Assembly (NCBI RefSeq): GCF_900104045.1
Contig: NZ_FNIN01000001.1
Span: 372,001 to 436,000, forward strand
Direction: 5' to 3'
Length of the DNA: 64,000 nucleotides
Source: Desulfonauticus submarinus
GTDB taxonomy: Bacteria; Desulfobacterota; Desulfovibrionia; Desulfovibrionales; Desulfonatronovibrionaceae
The position numbers and the translations under genes were made by a program. The notes beneath the pieces are model-generated. The model saw only the letters and a program-made list of their open reading frames with translations, made no database searches and was not told the DNA's origin. Positions 8,792-18,022 of this stretch are shown here, piece by piece (positions within the stretch are counted from its first letter, which is position 1; every line of letters starts with the position of its first letter).

Positions 8792-10116
8792 TTAACAAAT
8801 ATGATAAAGAAGTTATAGATTTTATTTTAAATAAAAATGGATATTTCATTATAGTATCAAAAGACAATCTTTTTGAAAAAACATTCTTGGCAATGCTTAA
8901 AACTCTTGCTCTAAAAGATACCTGCTTTTGTATTTGTTCAGAAAATAATTTAATTTCTAAAATAAAAGATATAATCAATCAAAATCTAAAACCAATTATT
9001 TTTATAGAACTATTCTCACAATCAGAAATAAATATAGTAAAAATAAGTGATTTAAAAAGTTATTTTGGTAATAAAATAAAGATAATATGCTTATCTAATG
9101 AAATAGACAGAGATAGAGTAGCACAAATATTAGAAAGCGGAGCAGACAATCTTATTATAAAACCTATATCAATAAATTCCCTAGTACAAAAAATATCTTC
9201 AACTATAAAACCAAATAACATTACTAAAAAAGTTGATTTATGTAGATATTTTATAGAAAAAAAAGATTTTGTCCAAGCAGAAAAAATTGTTAAAGATATT
9301 CTCACAATCAAACCAGACAGTGCTATTGCTTATATCCTAAAAGGAGATATTTTAAGACATAAAAAAGAATTTGAAAAAGCCGAAGAATATTATTTAAAAG
9401 CATCTTTAAGAAGTAAACTTTATTTAGAACCTTTGAAAAAATTAGCTGAATTATATGCAGAAATTGGAGATTTAGAAAAAAAATTAAACTACTTAAAAAA
9501 ACTAGACAGGTTATCGCCACTAAATTTTAAAAGAAAAATAGATATTGGAGAAACCTACATAAAACTAGATCAAATTGAGGAAGGAAAAAATTATATAGAT
9601 GAAGCTATTAAGCAGGTTAAAAAACTTTCTAAAGAGCTATTAGCCAGCACTCTAATGGATATAGCAATGAGAATTAAAGATAAAACCCCTGATTTAAGTA
9701 CACAATACATGAAACAAGCAATTGATACTAAAGAAGATTTTCTTCATCCCAATGATCTATGGATGTTTAATGAATTAGGTATTCTTTTAAGAAAAAAGGG
9801 TAAATGGGAAGACGCAATTAAATACTATAAAAAAGCCCTTACTATAGCACCTAACGATAGTCATCTTCATTATAATATAGCACTCGCTTATTTAGAAGCT
9901 AATAAACCATATAAAGCTCTAGAGTTTGCTGAAAAAGCTCTTAGTTTTGATGCAGAACTTCCTTTAAAAGGAGCAAATATTGCTTATAATTTAGCCTTTA
10001 TTTACTTTCGTGCTCATAAAATTGTAGAAGCACAAAAATTTATTTCTCTCTGTTTAAAACAAGAGCCACAGCATGTTCAAGCTAGAAAACTTTTAAAGCG
10101 TATCAGTCAAAACTAG
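8788..10116 (+). CDS. Degenerate receiver domain fused to TPR repeats
   Basis: The 442-residue protein starts with a receiver-like fold (about 15-140). The position of the phospho-acceptor Asp appears to be Glu74 (IIFIELFS), while the later ESGADNLIIKPI segment with Lys125 is kept. The rest (about 150-440) is TPR repeats, for example YYLKASLRSKLYLEPLKKL and YYKKALTIAPNDSHLHYNIA. It overlaps the kinase gene by 4 bases. It probably acts by protein contact as a non-phosphorylatable or constitutively 'on' partner of the kinase; this is inferred. Its 3' end overlaps the convergent hydrogenase protease gene by 14 bases. Confidence 0.8.
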   Translation: MINKYDKEVIDFILNKNGYFIIVSKDNLFEKTFLAMLKTLALKDTCFCICSENNLISKIKDIINQNLKPIIFIELFSQSEINIVKISDLKSYFGNKIKIICLSNEIDRDRVAQILESGADNLIIKPISINSLVQKISSTIKPNNITKKVDLCRYFIEKKDFVQAEKIVKDILTIKPDSAIAYILKGDILRHKKEFEKAEEYYLKASLRSKLYLEPLKKLAELYAEIGDLEKKLNYLKKLDRLSPLNFKRKIDIGETYIKLDQIEEGKNYIDEAIKQVKKLSKELLASTLMDIAMRIKDKTPDLSTQYMKQAIDTKEDFLHPNDLWMFNELGILLRKKGKWEDAIKYYKKALTIAPNDSHLHYNIALAYLEANKPYKALEFAEKALSFDAELPLKGANIAYNLAFIYFRAHKIVEAQKFISLCLKQEPQHVQARKLLKRISQN

Positions 10117-10603
10117 ACTTTTTTTTAAAGTCTCCTCCTACTCTTTTAATTTCAGCCAATACCTTTTCTATTACTAAAGGAATCACTCGTTCTAATTCAG
10201 GACTTACTTTCATATTAACATCATCCATATTTTTAGGTTCTACTCCAATAACTACTGCCTTAGGACGATTTCCCATAAGCTCACAATAGGTTAAAGTATC
10301 TACCAAATCGGTTTGATGTAAAGAATTTTTAAAAGAAATGCTTTTTCTAAGTCCATCTCCTTCCAATCGATATATCTCTCCAGGCTCACCATCCCCCAAC
10401 ACAGCATCTACAATAATAAGGTTTTCACTCCTTAAAATATAGTCCATTAGCTTCATTCCAAGAGTACCACCATCCAAAAGCACTACATTTTCTGAAAATT
10501 CATATAACTCTTCTAACTTTTGAATTACTTTTACTCCTATGCCCTCATCTGTGTATAAAATATTTCCTACTCCTAGCACTAAAACAGGTATTTTTTCTCT
10601 CAT
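10103..10603 (-). CDS. HyaD/HybD-family hydrogenase maturation endopeptidase (for HynA)
   Basis: The 166-residue protein has the protease-family N-terminus VLGVGNILYTDEGIGV with the nickel-sensing Glu/Asp region, and a VDAVLGDGEPG segment with the central Asp. A His near 97-98 (NSLHQTDL) completes the metal site. The family removes the C-terminal tail of [NiFe] hydrogenase large subunits after nickel insertion. It lies directly downstream of hynA on the same strand, so HynA is the expected substrate; the corresponding gene in Desulfovibrio is often called hynC or hynD. A strong hairpin terminator separates it from hynA. Confidence 0.9.
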   Translation of the reverse strand: MREKIPVLVLGVGNILYTDEGIGVKVIQKLEELYEFSENVVLLDGGTLGMKLMDYILRSENLIIVDAVLGDGEPGEIYRLEGDGLRKSISFKNSLHQTDLVDTLTYCELMGNRPKAVVIGVEPKNMDDVNMKVSPELERVIPLVIEKVLAEIKRVGGDFKKKSSFD

Positions 10604-10630
10604 CCCTCTCCCTTTTTAATCCCTTTAAAA

Positions 10631-10668
10631 AAACAAGAGAGACCTAAAATTTTAGGTCTCTCTTGTTT
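10631..10668 (-). terminator. Perfect 38-base palindrome terminator after hynA
   Basis: Two 19-base arms (10631-10649 and 10650-10668, centred on CCTAAAATTTTAGG) are exact complements. On the minus strand the hairpin runs into TTTTTTT. It lies between the hynA stop and the protease gene, so it should end or attenuate the hynBA message and give a lower dose of the protease. Confidence 0.8.
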
Positions 10669-10687
10669 TCTAATTTTTTAATTTATC

Positions 10688-12388
10688 TTACAAAATCCTA
10701 AACTTATACACTTCATTATTTCTGGCATCAATTACATGTACACCACAAGCAATACATGGATCAAAAGAATGAACAGTACGTAAAAGTTCTACAGGACGTT
10801 TAGGATCTGCCACTGGAGTATTTAATAATGCCTCCTCAACTGGGCCTAATTTGTTATTTTTACATCTTGGACCTAAATTCCAAGTAGAAGGAACTACTAA
10901 TTGATAATTCTCAATTTTCTTATTTTTAATCCTAATCCAATGGCTAAGCGCTCCTCTAGGAGCAGTAGAAAAACCAACACCTTCCGCTTTATCTGGCATT
11001 TCATATTCTTGATAAAGTTTTGTATTTCCAGATTTCACATTCTCTTCCAACTCATTTACCCAATTCACCATTCTATCTGCAGTCACTTTAGTCTCAATAG
11101 CCCTAGCTGCTGTTCTACCCAATGTAGAAAATAAAGCATTTGGACCAACACCTAAGTAATTAAGAACATAATCTACTAATTTTTTTACTTCTGGAACTCC
11201 TCGAACATATGCGACCAACACAGAAGCCAAGGGACCTGTTTCACAAGGTTCACCTTTATATCTGGGAGCCTTCATCCAAGAGTATTTCTCTTTATCTTCC
11301 AAGCTAGTATAATGAGGCCTTGTTTCTCCATCGTAAGGATGAAGAGCAGCATCTCCTTCATACCAACTATGTTTTACGTGTTCATAAATAGCTTTTGGAT
11401 CAAAGTCCTCCACTCTACTTAGATCTCTATTAAAAATCACACCTGCAGGTAAAAATCTTGATGCTATATCATTAGCTTTCTCAGGAAATTCACCAAAAGT
11501 AAGAAAGTTTGTACATCCACCATACTGGGACCAATCTTTATAATATGAGGCTACTGTAAGTAAATCAGGAATATAAACTTCATCAATAAATTTCTTACAC
11601 TCTGCTAATAATTTTCTAAATTCTTTAAGTCGTTCTGGAGTAAGAGCCTCATAATTAGTTACACCACCTACTACTGTAAATTGAGTATGTGGGTTTTTAG
11701 CTCCAAAAACAGCCATTGCTCTGGCAGCTTTCACTTGTAAGTGCAAAGCTTCTAAATAGTGAGCTGTTGCAATCAAATTTACTTCTGGAGGTAAATAATA
11801 AGCCTTATGCCCGCCCAAGAAAAATGCATTAGTAAAAATACCAAGTTGTCCACTATCTACAAAAGCCTTTAATTTTTCTTGAACAGCCTTTAAATCTTCT
11901 GCTTTGGGAGGATTTGGATAAATATTAGCAGCTATCTTTGCAGCTTTATAAGGATCTGCTTTTAAACCTGAAGTTACATCTACCCAATCCAAGGCATGAA
12001 GATGATAAAAATGCACAATATGGTCATGAATATATTGTGCACCCATTACTAAATTTCTCATAATCCTAGCATTAGCAGGAATATCTACTTTTGCTGCATC
12101 CTCTACACAACGAAGAGAAGCCAAAGCATGCACATAAGTACAAACTCCACAAGCTCTTTGAGTAATATGCTGAGCATCTCTTGGATCTCTACCTTTTAAA
12201 ATAATTTCTAATCCCCTAAATAACTGAGGCTTGCTCCAAGCATTTTTTACCTTTCCATTTTCAACCTCTACCTCTATTCTTAAATGTCCTTCTATTCTAG
12301 TTACTGGGTCCACCACAATAGGACCACTAAAAGAACTTTTTGGAGTAACTGGAATAGCAGGAGCCTGCTTTACTCTACAACCAGACAT
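10688..12388 (-). CDS. hynA: Periplasmic [NiFe] hydrogenase large subunit
   Basis: The 566-residue protein binds the NiFe centre through two CXXC pairs: RACGVCTYVH near the N-terminus and DPCIACGVH near the C-terminus. Cleavage after this His would remove the last 15 residues. VVDPVTRIEGHLRIEVE and the overall length match group 1 uptake hydrogenases of Desulfovibrio type. All four ligands are Cys; no in-frame UGA replaces one, so this is not the NiFeSe form. It is exported by riding with the Tat-targeted small subunit encoded 34 bases upstream. Confidence 0.96.
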   Translation of the reverse strand: MSGCRVKQAPAIPVTPKSSFSGPIVVDPVTRIEGHLRIEVEVENGKVKNAWSKPQLFRGLEIILKGRDPRDAQHITQRACGVCTYVHALASLRCVEDAAKVDIPANARIMRNLVMGAQYIHDHIVHFYHLHALDWVDVTSGLKADPYKAAKIAANIYPNPPKAEDLKAVQEKLKAFVDSGQLGIFTNAFFLGGHKAYYLPPEVNLIATAHYLEALHLQVKAARAMAVFGAKNPHTQFTVVGGVTNYEALTPERLKEFRKLLAECKKFIDEVYIPDLLTVASYYKDWSQYGGCTNFLTFGEFPEKANDIASRFLPAGVIFNRDLSRVEDFDPKAIYEHVKHSWYEGDAALHPYDGETRPHYTSLEDKEKYSWMKAPRYKGEPCETGPLASVLVAYVRGVPEVKKLVDYVLNYLGVGPNALFSTLGRTAARAIETKVTADRMVNWVNELEENVKSGNTKLYQEYEMPDKAEGVGFSTAPRGALSHWIRIKNKKIENYQLVVPSTWNLGPRCKNNKLGPVEEALLNTPVADPKRPVELLRTVHSFDPCIACGVHVIDARNNEVYKFRIL

Positions 12389-12422
12389 AAACTTCCTCCT
12401 TTATGTTTAGGCCCTTTAAAAC

Positions 12423-13376
12423 CTACATAGATTCATAAAATGGTGCCATTTCATCCCAAAAATCTGGTTCACTACAACCAATACAAGGATGTCCTGCTTC
12501 TACAGGCCAATTGGTTTGATTAAATTTTATCTTAGGACAATTATTGTAAGTATAAGGACCTTTGCAACCAAGCTCATACAAACACCAACCTTTTTTAGCC
12601 TCTTCAGAATCAAAAGAAGGTGCAAATTCACCATTATCAAAATGTTTTCTTCTTGGACATAAATCATGCACTGTTTGTCCATAAAACATCAAAGGTCTAT
12701 TATTATCATCTAATTCAGGCATACCCTTAGTTAGCAAGTGCACTACTGTGCCGACAAAATTATAAGGATTAGGAGGACAACCACCTAAATTAATAGCTTT
12801 AACCCCATGCTTTCCTAAAGCATCGTTTACCCCTTTTGCGCCAGTAGGATTTGGAGCAGCAGCTTGCACTCCACCAAACGCAGCACAAGTACCTATAGCA
12901 ATAGTAGCAAGGGCTTTTGGCGCTACTTCTTTACAAATATCATACATTGTCCTACCACTTACCTTTCCATATATACCACCATCTTTAGTAGGAATAGCTC
13001 CTTCAATTACACAAATATATCCTTTTGGCGAAGATATCGCCTTTTTTAAGGCTTCTTCGGCAAGCTCACCTGCTGCAACCATTAAAGTCTCATGATAATC
13101 CAAAGAAATAGTGTCTAAAATCAATTCGTCTACATAAGGTTTAACTGTTCTAAGAACAGCCTCTGAACATCCTGTGCATTCTGCATTATGTAACCAAACA
13201 ACACTAGGACGTTCTTTGCTTGTAAGAGCTTCAGCAACTTTTGGAGCAAAAGCAGGCCCCATTCCCATCATCACCGCAACTGTTGTACAAAATTTCATAA
13301 AATCACGGCGCGATATACCTCTTTTCTCCAACCTCTCAAGAGGTTCCTCCTTGGCCAGCCCAATACTATACTTCAT
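12423..13376 (-). CDS. hynB: Periplasmic [NiFe] hydrogenase small subunit (Tat-exported)
   Basis: The chosen start gives 317 residues: ATG at 13376 has GGAGG six bases upstream, whereas the longer frame would need an unsupported start at 13412. The N-terminus carries the twin-arginine motif SRRDFMKF, then a hydrophobic stretch and a likely cleavage near AEA. Mature-chain motifs are [11 protein letters not shown] (proximal 4Fe-4S), [30 protein letters not shown] and C-terminal cysteines for the medial and distal clusters ([10 protein letters not shown] and [13 protein letters not shown]). It transfers electrons from HynA to periplasmic cytochromes; no cytochrome gene follows. Confidence 0.96.
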   Translation of the reverse strand: MKYSIGLAKEEPLERLEKRGISRRDFMKFCTTVAVMMGMGPAFAPKVAEALTSKERPSVVWLHNAECTGCSEAVLRTVKPYVDELILDTISLDYHETLMVAAGELAEEALKKAISSPKGYICVIEGAIPTKDGGIYGKVSGRTMYDICKEVAPKALATIAIGTCAAFGGVQAAAPNPTGAKGVNDALGKHGVKAINLGGCPPNPYNFVGTVVHLLTKGMPELDDNNRPLMFYGQTVHDLCPRRKHFDNGEFAPSFDSEEAKKGWCLYELGCKGPYTYNNCPKIKFNQTNWPVEAGHPCIGCSEPDFWDEMAPFYESM

Positions 13377-13444
13377 AGGGCACCTCCATTGTTTTATAAA
13401 AGTTAAATACAATAAAACCTTACGTATTATTTTTTATACTTCTT

Positions 13445-13473
13445 TTTATGCATAAAAAACAGAAAAAAGGCAA
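13445..13473 (-). promoter_or_regulatory. Possible promoter of hynBA
   Basis: On the minus strand TTGCCT (13468-13473) and CATAAA (13445-13450) are 17 bases apart, about 70 bases before the hynB start, in a 162-base AT-rich gap. The match is modest and the region is so AT-rich that chance matches are likely. Confidence 0.3.
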
Positions 13474-13538
13474 GGGAAATTTTAATATAGATATTTTCTT
13501 TTTTAAAAAAAATGTTTGATTTGTTTTTTATATAATTT

Positions 13539-13991
13539 TTATAAACACAGTTCTTGTTTTATTCTTTGTTTTACTTCTTCTACTGCTTTTTTTACTTCTG
13601 GAGTAAAATTTTTAGAAAACTCTTCAATATTTTCTACTTCTATTAAAAAAATTTTAACTTCTTTTGGCATTAAATCAGGATAAAGTTCAAAACCTAACTT
13701 TAAACTCGTTCCTATGTGCATGGCATGAGAATTAACTAATTTAGAAGAAGCAAAAATATCTTCTACTTTGACCTCTAAAATATCTCCTATTTTTTGTCCT
13801 AACATGCATGCATCTACAATAATGGCCTTTTTATATCCCAAAATCTTATCTAAAAGTTCGAAACCAACTGTATAAAGTATCTCAAATTGGGCTGGAAGTC
13901 CTTCTCTCTCCAAATCTTCTACAATTACAATCCCAGCTCTATCATCTGATAATAAAGGATTACCAATACCTATAACAACAACTTCTTTCAT
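13539..13991 (-). CDS. Hydrogenase maturation endopeptidase (for MvhA)
   Basis: This 150-residue protein has the protease-family signature VIGIGNPLLSDDRAGI, the VDACMLGQKIGD segment and a His in SHAMHIGTSL. It resembles the HoxW/HycI/MvhM branch that processes cytosolic hydrogenase large subunits and differs clearly from the HynA protease at 10103-10603. It lies directly after mvhA, so MvhA is the expected substrate. A terminator hairpin (14043-14073) precedes it, as for the other protease. Confidence 0.88.
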   Translation of the reverse strand: MKEVVVIGIGNPLLSDDRAGIVIVEDLEREGLPAQFEILYTVGFELLDKILGYKKAIIVDACMLGQKIGDILEVKVEDIFASSKLVNSHAMHIGTSLKLGFELYPDLMPKEVKIFLIEVENIEEFSKNFTPEVKKAVEEVKQRIKQELCL

Positions 13992-14042
13992 TTATTTCTC
14001 CTTAATTTGTAAAAACTTATAACCTAAAATATTTATAAAGAA

Positions 14043-14073
14043 AAAAGGCCAGGCTTATGAAGCCTGGCCTTTT
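14043..14073 (-). terminator. Hairpin terminator after mvhA
   Basis: The arms 14043-14056 and 14060-14073 (core GGCCAGGCTT) pair perfectly over 14 bases around a 3-base loop. On the minus strand the stem is followed by a U run. It separates the hdr-mvh operon from its maturation protease. Confidence 0.82.
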
Positions 14074-14094
14074 GATTTTAAACATCTTTCTAAC

Positions 14095-15633
14095 CTAGAA
14101 GTTCCTAAGTTTCTTTTGCAATCTACCTTCACAATCATAAATTTCCATTTCCAAAGGAAAAACACCTGTAACTGTATGAGTAGCACAAGCTAGACATAAA
14201 TCATAAGGTCTAAATGCCATCTCAACATAATTTAAAATACCTTCACTTACGTTACCATCTTTAATAAAATGTTTAGCTGCATTTTTAATAGCTAAATTAA
14301 TAGGACCATTATTATGAGTAGTAGCTACAATTAGGTTAGCATTAGTTACTACACCTTTATCATCTGTAACATAATGATGAATCAATGTACCTCTTGGAGC
14401 TTCAATTATACCAACGCCCTCACCTACAACACTATCAGGTTTATTCCAATTATCTGTTCCAGTAATATCAGGATCATTAATAAGTTCTTTCATTCTTTCA
14501 GCAGCACTCAAAAGTTCAATAGCCCTTGCCCAGTGATAAGCCAAAACAAAGTGTACAGGTCTAGATCCAAAAGTAGAATGAAACTTCTCATAGTGTTTTT
14601 GAGCTTCTGGAGTATCCATACCACCTGCAACATTTAATCTTGGCAATGGACCTACTGCATATAAATTAGTTCCTTGTCCTTCTTTAATACCATCCCAGCC
14701 ACCTACTTTCTTTTGATAAGGGAATTTTAAATAAGACCAAGGCAATGTTCTTTCAGCAATAAAATCCAAATACTCTTTTCCTCTAAACGTACCTATCTCA
14801 TTTCCTTCTGTATCAATAACCTTTTGCAAACCATCATAGTAAGCAATACGACCTTGCTCATCAACACTACCCATATAATTAACTACAACTTTATACATAT
14901 CTCCAGTAACAAGTTTCATGTAGTCTTCATTTTTTAAGACCACATCTTCAAAAATCTGCAAGGTCAGTTGCCCTAATTCAATAAGCTCATCTATCCAACC
15001 AGCAACCATTTTACGTTCATCTTCAGTAAGAGTCTTAGACCATCCACCTGGTAATGCAGCTACTGGATGGTTAGGCTTACCACCTAACAATTCAAAGATT
15101 TTTACTGCCAGTCTTCTTTTATTTAGTACAAGCTTTCCAGTTTCAGCTCCAACAGCCTCGATAAGACCAACTACATTTCTTTTAGCAGGATCAGCCTCTG
15201 GTCCAACTACAAAATCAGGAAACCCAAGAGCATATAAAATAACTGCATGGTCTTCTACATAATGAGCCATATAAAAAAGCTCTCTTAACTTTCTAGCAGT
15301 AGGAGTTGGCTCAACTCCAAAAACACCATCCATTGCTTTCATAGAAGCAGTAAAATGAACCCCTCTACAAACACCGCATATAGTAGATACTGAACGAGGT
15401 ACTTCCTCCATAGGCATGCCTTGAAGGAATTTCTCATAACCACGAAATTCCACTACCTGGAAGAAGGCATCATCAACATTGCCACTATCATCTAAGAAAA
15501 TGGCAATTTTTCCATGGCCTTCTAACCTGGTTATTGGATTTATTTCTATTTTTTTCACTTTCCCATTCCTCCCTATTTCTTCTTTCTTCTCTCTTCCTCC
15601 AAAAAACTTGGAGAATACTTCTTTTATTTTCAT
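14095..15633 (-). CDS. mvhA: F420-non-reducing (Mvh-type, group 3c) [NiFe] hydrogenase large subunit
   Basis: The 512-residue protein has NPITRLEGHGKI, the N-terminal nickel motif TICGVCRGVH and the C-terminal motif DLCLACATH. Processing after the His would remove the last 26 residues. There are about 30 extra residues before the usual beginning, including a basic stretch (FFGGREKKEEIGRNGK). No export signal is visible, so it is cytosolic. It is the last structural gene of the hdrACB-mvhDGA cluster. In methanogens the complex oxidises H2 and bifurcates electrons to ferredoxin and heterodisulfide; in sulfate reducers the disulfide acceptor is proposed to be DsrC or a similar protein. Confidence 0.94.
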   Translation of the reverse strand: MKIKEVFSKFFGGREKKEEIGRNGKVKKIEINPITRLEGHGKIAIFLDDSGNVDDAFFQVVEFRGYEKFLQGMPMEEVPRSVSTICGVCRGVHFTASMKAMDGVFGVEPTPTARKLRELFYMAHYVEDHAVILYALGFPDFVVGPEADPAKRNVVGLIEAVGAETGKLVLNKRRLAVKIFELLGGKPNHPVAALPGGWSKTLTEDERKMVAGWIDELIELGQLTLQIFEDVVLKNEDYMKLVTGDMYKVVVNYMGSVDEQGRIAYYDGLQKVIDTEGNEIGTFRGKEYLDFIAERTLPWSYLKFPYQKKVGGWDGIKEGQGTNLYAVGPLPRLNVAGGMDTPEAQKHYEKFHSTFGSRPVHFVLAYHWARAIELLSAAERMKELINDPDITGTDNWNKPDSVVGEGVGIIEAPRGTLIHHYVTDDKGVVTNANLIVATTHNNGPINLAIKNAAKHFIKDGNVSEGILNYVEMAFRPYDLCLACATHTVTGVFPLEMEIYDCEGRLQKKLRNF

Positions 15634-15674
15634 AGGACCTTCTCCATTAGGCCCATAACGGGGTTTAAAGGATT

Positions 15675-16667
15675 CTATCCTTTTTTATATTTTAAAGCCT
15701 TTCTCTTTCTTTCTACTAAGGAACTAGGATAGGAGTACCTATAGTAAAACTTAGCTAAAACAGGATATTTTTGCATAAGCTCTTCTACAGCTTCCTCGCT
15801 TCCCAAAATAGAGCCTATGGCACTCATAGCTCTTGCACCATAATCATTAACTCCTGGAATAGGACCGCCACATCCTCTACAAGGAATACCTACTTGCAAA
15901 CAAGATGCTCCACAATCGCCTTGAGTAAATGGACCAAAACAAATAATACCCTGCTCTAATAAACACTTATCTTCTTCTGGAGCCTTTTCAATAGTACGAT
16001 AAACTTTATCTACAAACTTCCTATCTTCCCCTTTATTTCTTGGATTTCTCTTACAAACATCACAAACAGCTTTACCAGAAGTAATCCAAGAACCCTTAGG
16101 TGGTAAATTACCCTCAATAATAGCTTGAACAGCTGCTGCTACAAAATCAGGATGCGGAGGGCACCCACCTATATAATAGTCAACTTCTACTATCTCATCT
16201 AAAACTCTAACATCATCTAAAAACTTAGGTAAGGTTAAATTATATTTACCATCTAATAAGTATTCAGGTTGAGGCAAGACACCATCTGGATTATCTGTAC
16301 TAAAGGTATCTATATAACCTTGTTTTAAAAGTTCCTCTGCACTGTGCATATTACTCATACCAGGAATACTGCCCATAGAAGCACAAGCACCATAAGCAAT
16401 AAGGACTTTACACTTATCCCTCATAACTTTTGTCATATGCTCCTGTTCACTCAATCGAACCATACCGTCAATAAAGCCAACATCTATAGATTTATCTGGC
16501 ATTGCCTCTAAATCTTTATATTTTACATCAGCAACTGTAGGAGCCCAAAAGGCCACTTCCAAATGACCTAAGGCATCTACAAGTTTATCTCCCATATCAA
16601 CCAAACTCATTTCACAGCCAGCACACCCGCCAGCTAAGAGAACTGCAATTTTTATCTTATCTGCCAT
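15675..16667 (-). CDS. mvhG: F420-non-reducing hydrogenase small subunit
   Basis: The 330-residue protein opens with VLLAGGCAGCEMSL, the proximal cluster site of group 3 small subunits, and has GACASMGSIPG and GGCPPHPDFV. Further cysteines (CDVCKRNPRNKG, FGPFTQGDCGASC and GIPCRGCGGP) would bind the other clusters. No Tat signal is present, as expected for a cytosolic enzyme. It passes electrons from MvhA to MvhD. The gene is 2 bases after mvhD and 41 before mvhA. Confidence 0.94.
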   Translation of the reverse strand: MADKIKIAVLLAGGCAGCEMSLVDMGDKLVDALGHLEVAFWAPTVADVKYKDLEAMPDKSIDVGFIDGMVRLSEQEHMTKVMRDKCKVLIAYGACASMGSIPGMSNMHSAEELLKQGYIDTFSTDNPDGVLPQPEYLLDGKYNLTLPKFLDDVRVLDEIVEVDYYIGGCPPHPDFVAAAVQAIIEGNLPPKGSWITSGKAVCDVCKRNPRNKGEDRKFVDKVYRTIEKAPEEDKCLLEQGIICFGPFTQGDCGASCLQVGIPCRGCGGPIPGVNDYGARAMSAIGSILGSEEAVEELMQKYPVLAKFYYRYSYPSSLVERKRKALKYKKG

Positions 16668-16669
16668 CT

Positions 16670-17083
16670 CTATTTACCTCCCTTGAGAGGGTTAGGACCT
16701 AATTTCTTAATGGTTTCTGTAAATTCAGTAACTACTTCTGCAAACTTTTGACCTTCTGAACCAGAAATCCATTCCCAACGAAACCTTTCTGGTTCAATTC
16801 CTAACTCTTTAATCATTACTTCTACTTGTTTCATTCTTCTTGCAGTTTTGTAGTTACCGTCTTTATAATGACAATCACCAAAATGACAACCACCTACCAA
16901 CACACCATCTGCTCCATTAGCTAAAGCCTGAATAATATATTCTGGCTCAATACGACCAGAACAAGGAACACGAATCAATTTTATAGTTGGAGGGTACTTT
17001 AACCTCAAACTTCCAGCTAAATCAGCGCCTGCATAAGTACACCAATGACAGGCAAAGCCAACTATATTGGGTTTAAATTCCAT
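16670..17083 (-). CDS. mvhD: Methyl-viologen-reducing hydrogenase delta subunit
   Basis: The 137-residue protein has the MvhD pattern: CHWCTYAGADLAG near the start, VPCSGRIEP and GCHFGDCHYKDGN. These cysteines hold a 2Fe-2S cluster that links the hydrogenase to HdrA. Some methanogens have selenocysteine in the homologous VhuD, but all positions here are Cys. It sits between hdrB (12-base gap) and mvhG (2-base gap), which supports a physical HdrABC-MvhADG complex. Confidence 0.95.
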   Translation of the reverse strand: MEFKPNIVGFACHWCTYAGADLAGSLRLKYPPTIKLIRVPCSGRIEPEYIIQALANGADGVLVGGCHFGDCHYKDGNYKTARRMKQVEVMIKELGIEPERFRWEWISGSEGQKFAEVVTEFTETIKKLGPNPLKGGK

Positions 17084-17095
17084 TTCCTGCCCTCC

Positions 17096-18004
17096 TTATT
17101 TAACTAAACGTTTTTCACTTTGTATTTCTTTTATTACTGCATCCCTTGGAGTTTGGCTAATAGAAGCCACTTCCTGAGGATTAAATCCCATAGCCAAAGC
17201 CAAAAATTGCACAACATGAAATACAGGAATCTCAAAATCTATTTCTCCTTTCTCCTTTAATGCCTGCTGAGAACCATCAAATTGGAGATAACAAGAAGAA
17301 CATCCTGTAACAATCATATCAGGGTCAATTTCTTCTTTAATAGAAAGAATTTTACGTTTAAAAGTTTGCAAAGATTTCTCCCTATCTGTAGAGCTCATTG
17401 CTCCCATTCCACAACAATCTTCTATTCTACTATAATGAGGAGCTTCTGCTCCTGTTGCTTCTACAAGCTCTTTTAATTGAATTGGGAAAAATGGATTTTC
17501 TTCTTTTACTTCATATACATCACTTGGCCACAATGCATGGCAACCTTGTTGTATACCAATTTTCAAACCTTCCAAATTATACTTAGAAGCTTCTTTTATC
17601 TTTTCAGCACCTACAAATTTATAAAGTAAATGCATAATATGATAAATCTTAGCAGTTCCTTTATATTCCTTACCAATTAATTTTAATTTTTCATTTACTA
17701 TCTCAAACTTACCTGGCTTATGATCAATCATATGTTTGGCTTCACTCAAAACTCCAAAACAACTATTACAACCTGTAGTAATATCTACTCCTTTTTCTTC
17801 AGCCAAAGCAATATTCCTTCCAGATAAAGAAAGCCATGTATCCACATCAAAAGAAGGAGCCGTACCCCAAGCAGGACAACAACTAGCACCTTCTAAATCA
17901 ACCGGCTCTATACCAAAAACAGGTAATATCTTACGGAAGGACTGCTCTATATCTGGAGCTCTAAAAGGAATATTACATCCTAAAAACAATCCTATTTTTT
18001 CCAT
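17096..18004 (-). CDS. hdrB: CoB-CoM heterodisulfide reductase-type subunit B
   Basis: The 302-residue protein has two cysteine-rich CCG domains: SCCPAWG with GCNSCFG in the first, and DCCGMGAMSS with GCSSCYLQ in the second. These bind the noncubane 4Fe-4S clusters that cleave the disulfide substrate. In this organism the substrate is unlikely to be CoM-S-S-CoB because no methanogenesis gene is seen; a DsrC-type or other thiol is more likely, by inference. It lies between hdrC (18 bases) and mvhD. Confidence 0.94.
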   Translation of the reverse strand: MEKIGLFLGCNIPFRAPDIEQSFRKILPVFGIEPVDLEGASCCPAWGTAPSFDVDTWLSLSGRNIALAEEKGVDITTGCNSCFGVLSEAKHMIDHKPGKFEIVNEKLKLIGKEYKGTAKIYHIMHLLYKFVGAEKIKEASKYNLEGLKIGIQQGCHALWPSDVYEVKEENPFFPIQLKELVEATGAEAPHYSRIEDCCGMGAMSSTDREKSLQTFKRKILSIKEEIDPDMIVTGCSSCYLQFDGSQQALKEKGEIDFEIPVFHVVQFLALAMGFNPQEVASISQTPRDAVIKEIQSEKRLVK

Positions 18005-18022
18005 TTTTACTCCACTCCTTGT

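Noticed and set aside
10688-12388. NiFeSe hydrogenase with selenocysteine
   Set aside because: The C-terminal motif reads DPCIACGVH with normal Cys codons and no in-frame UGA.
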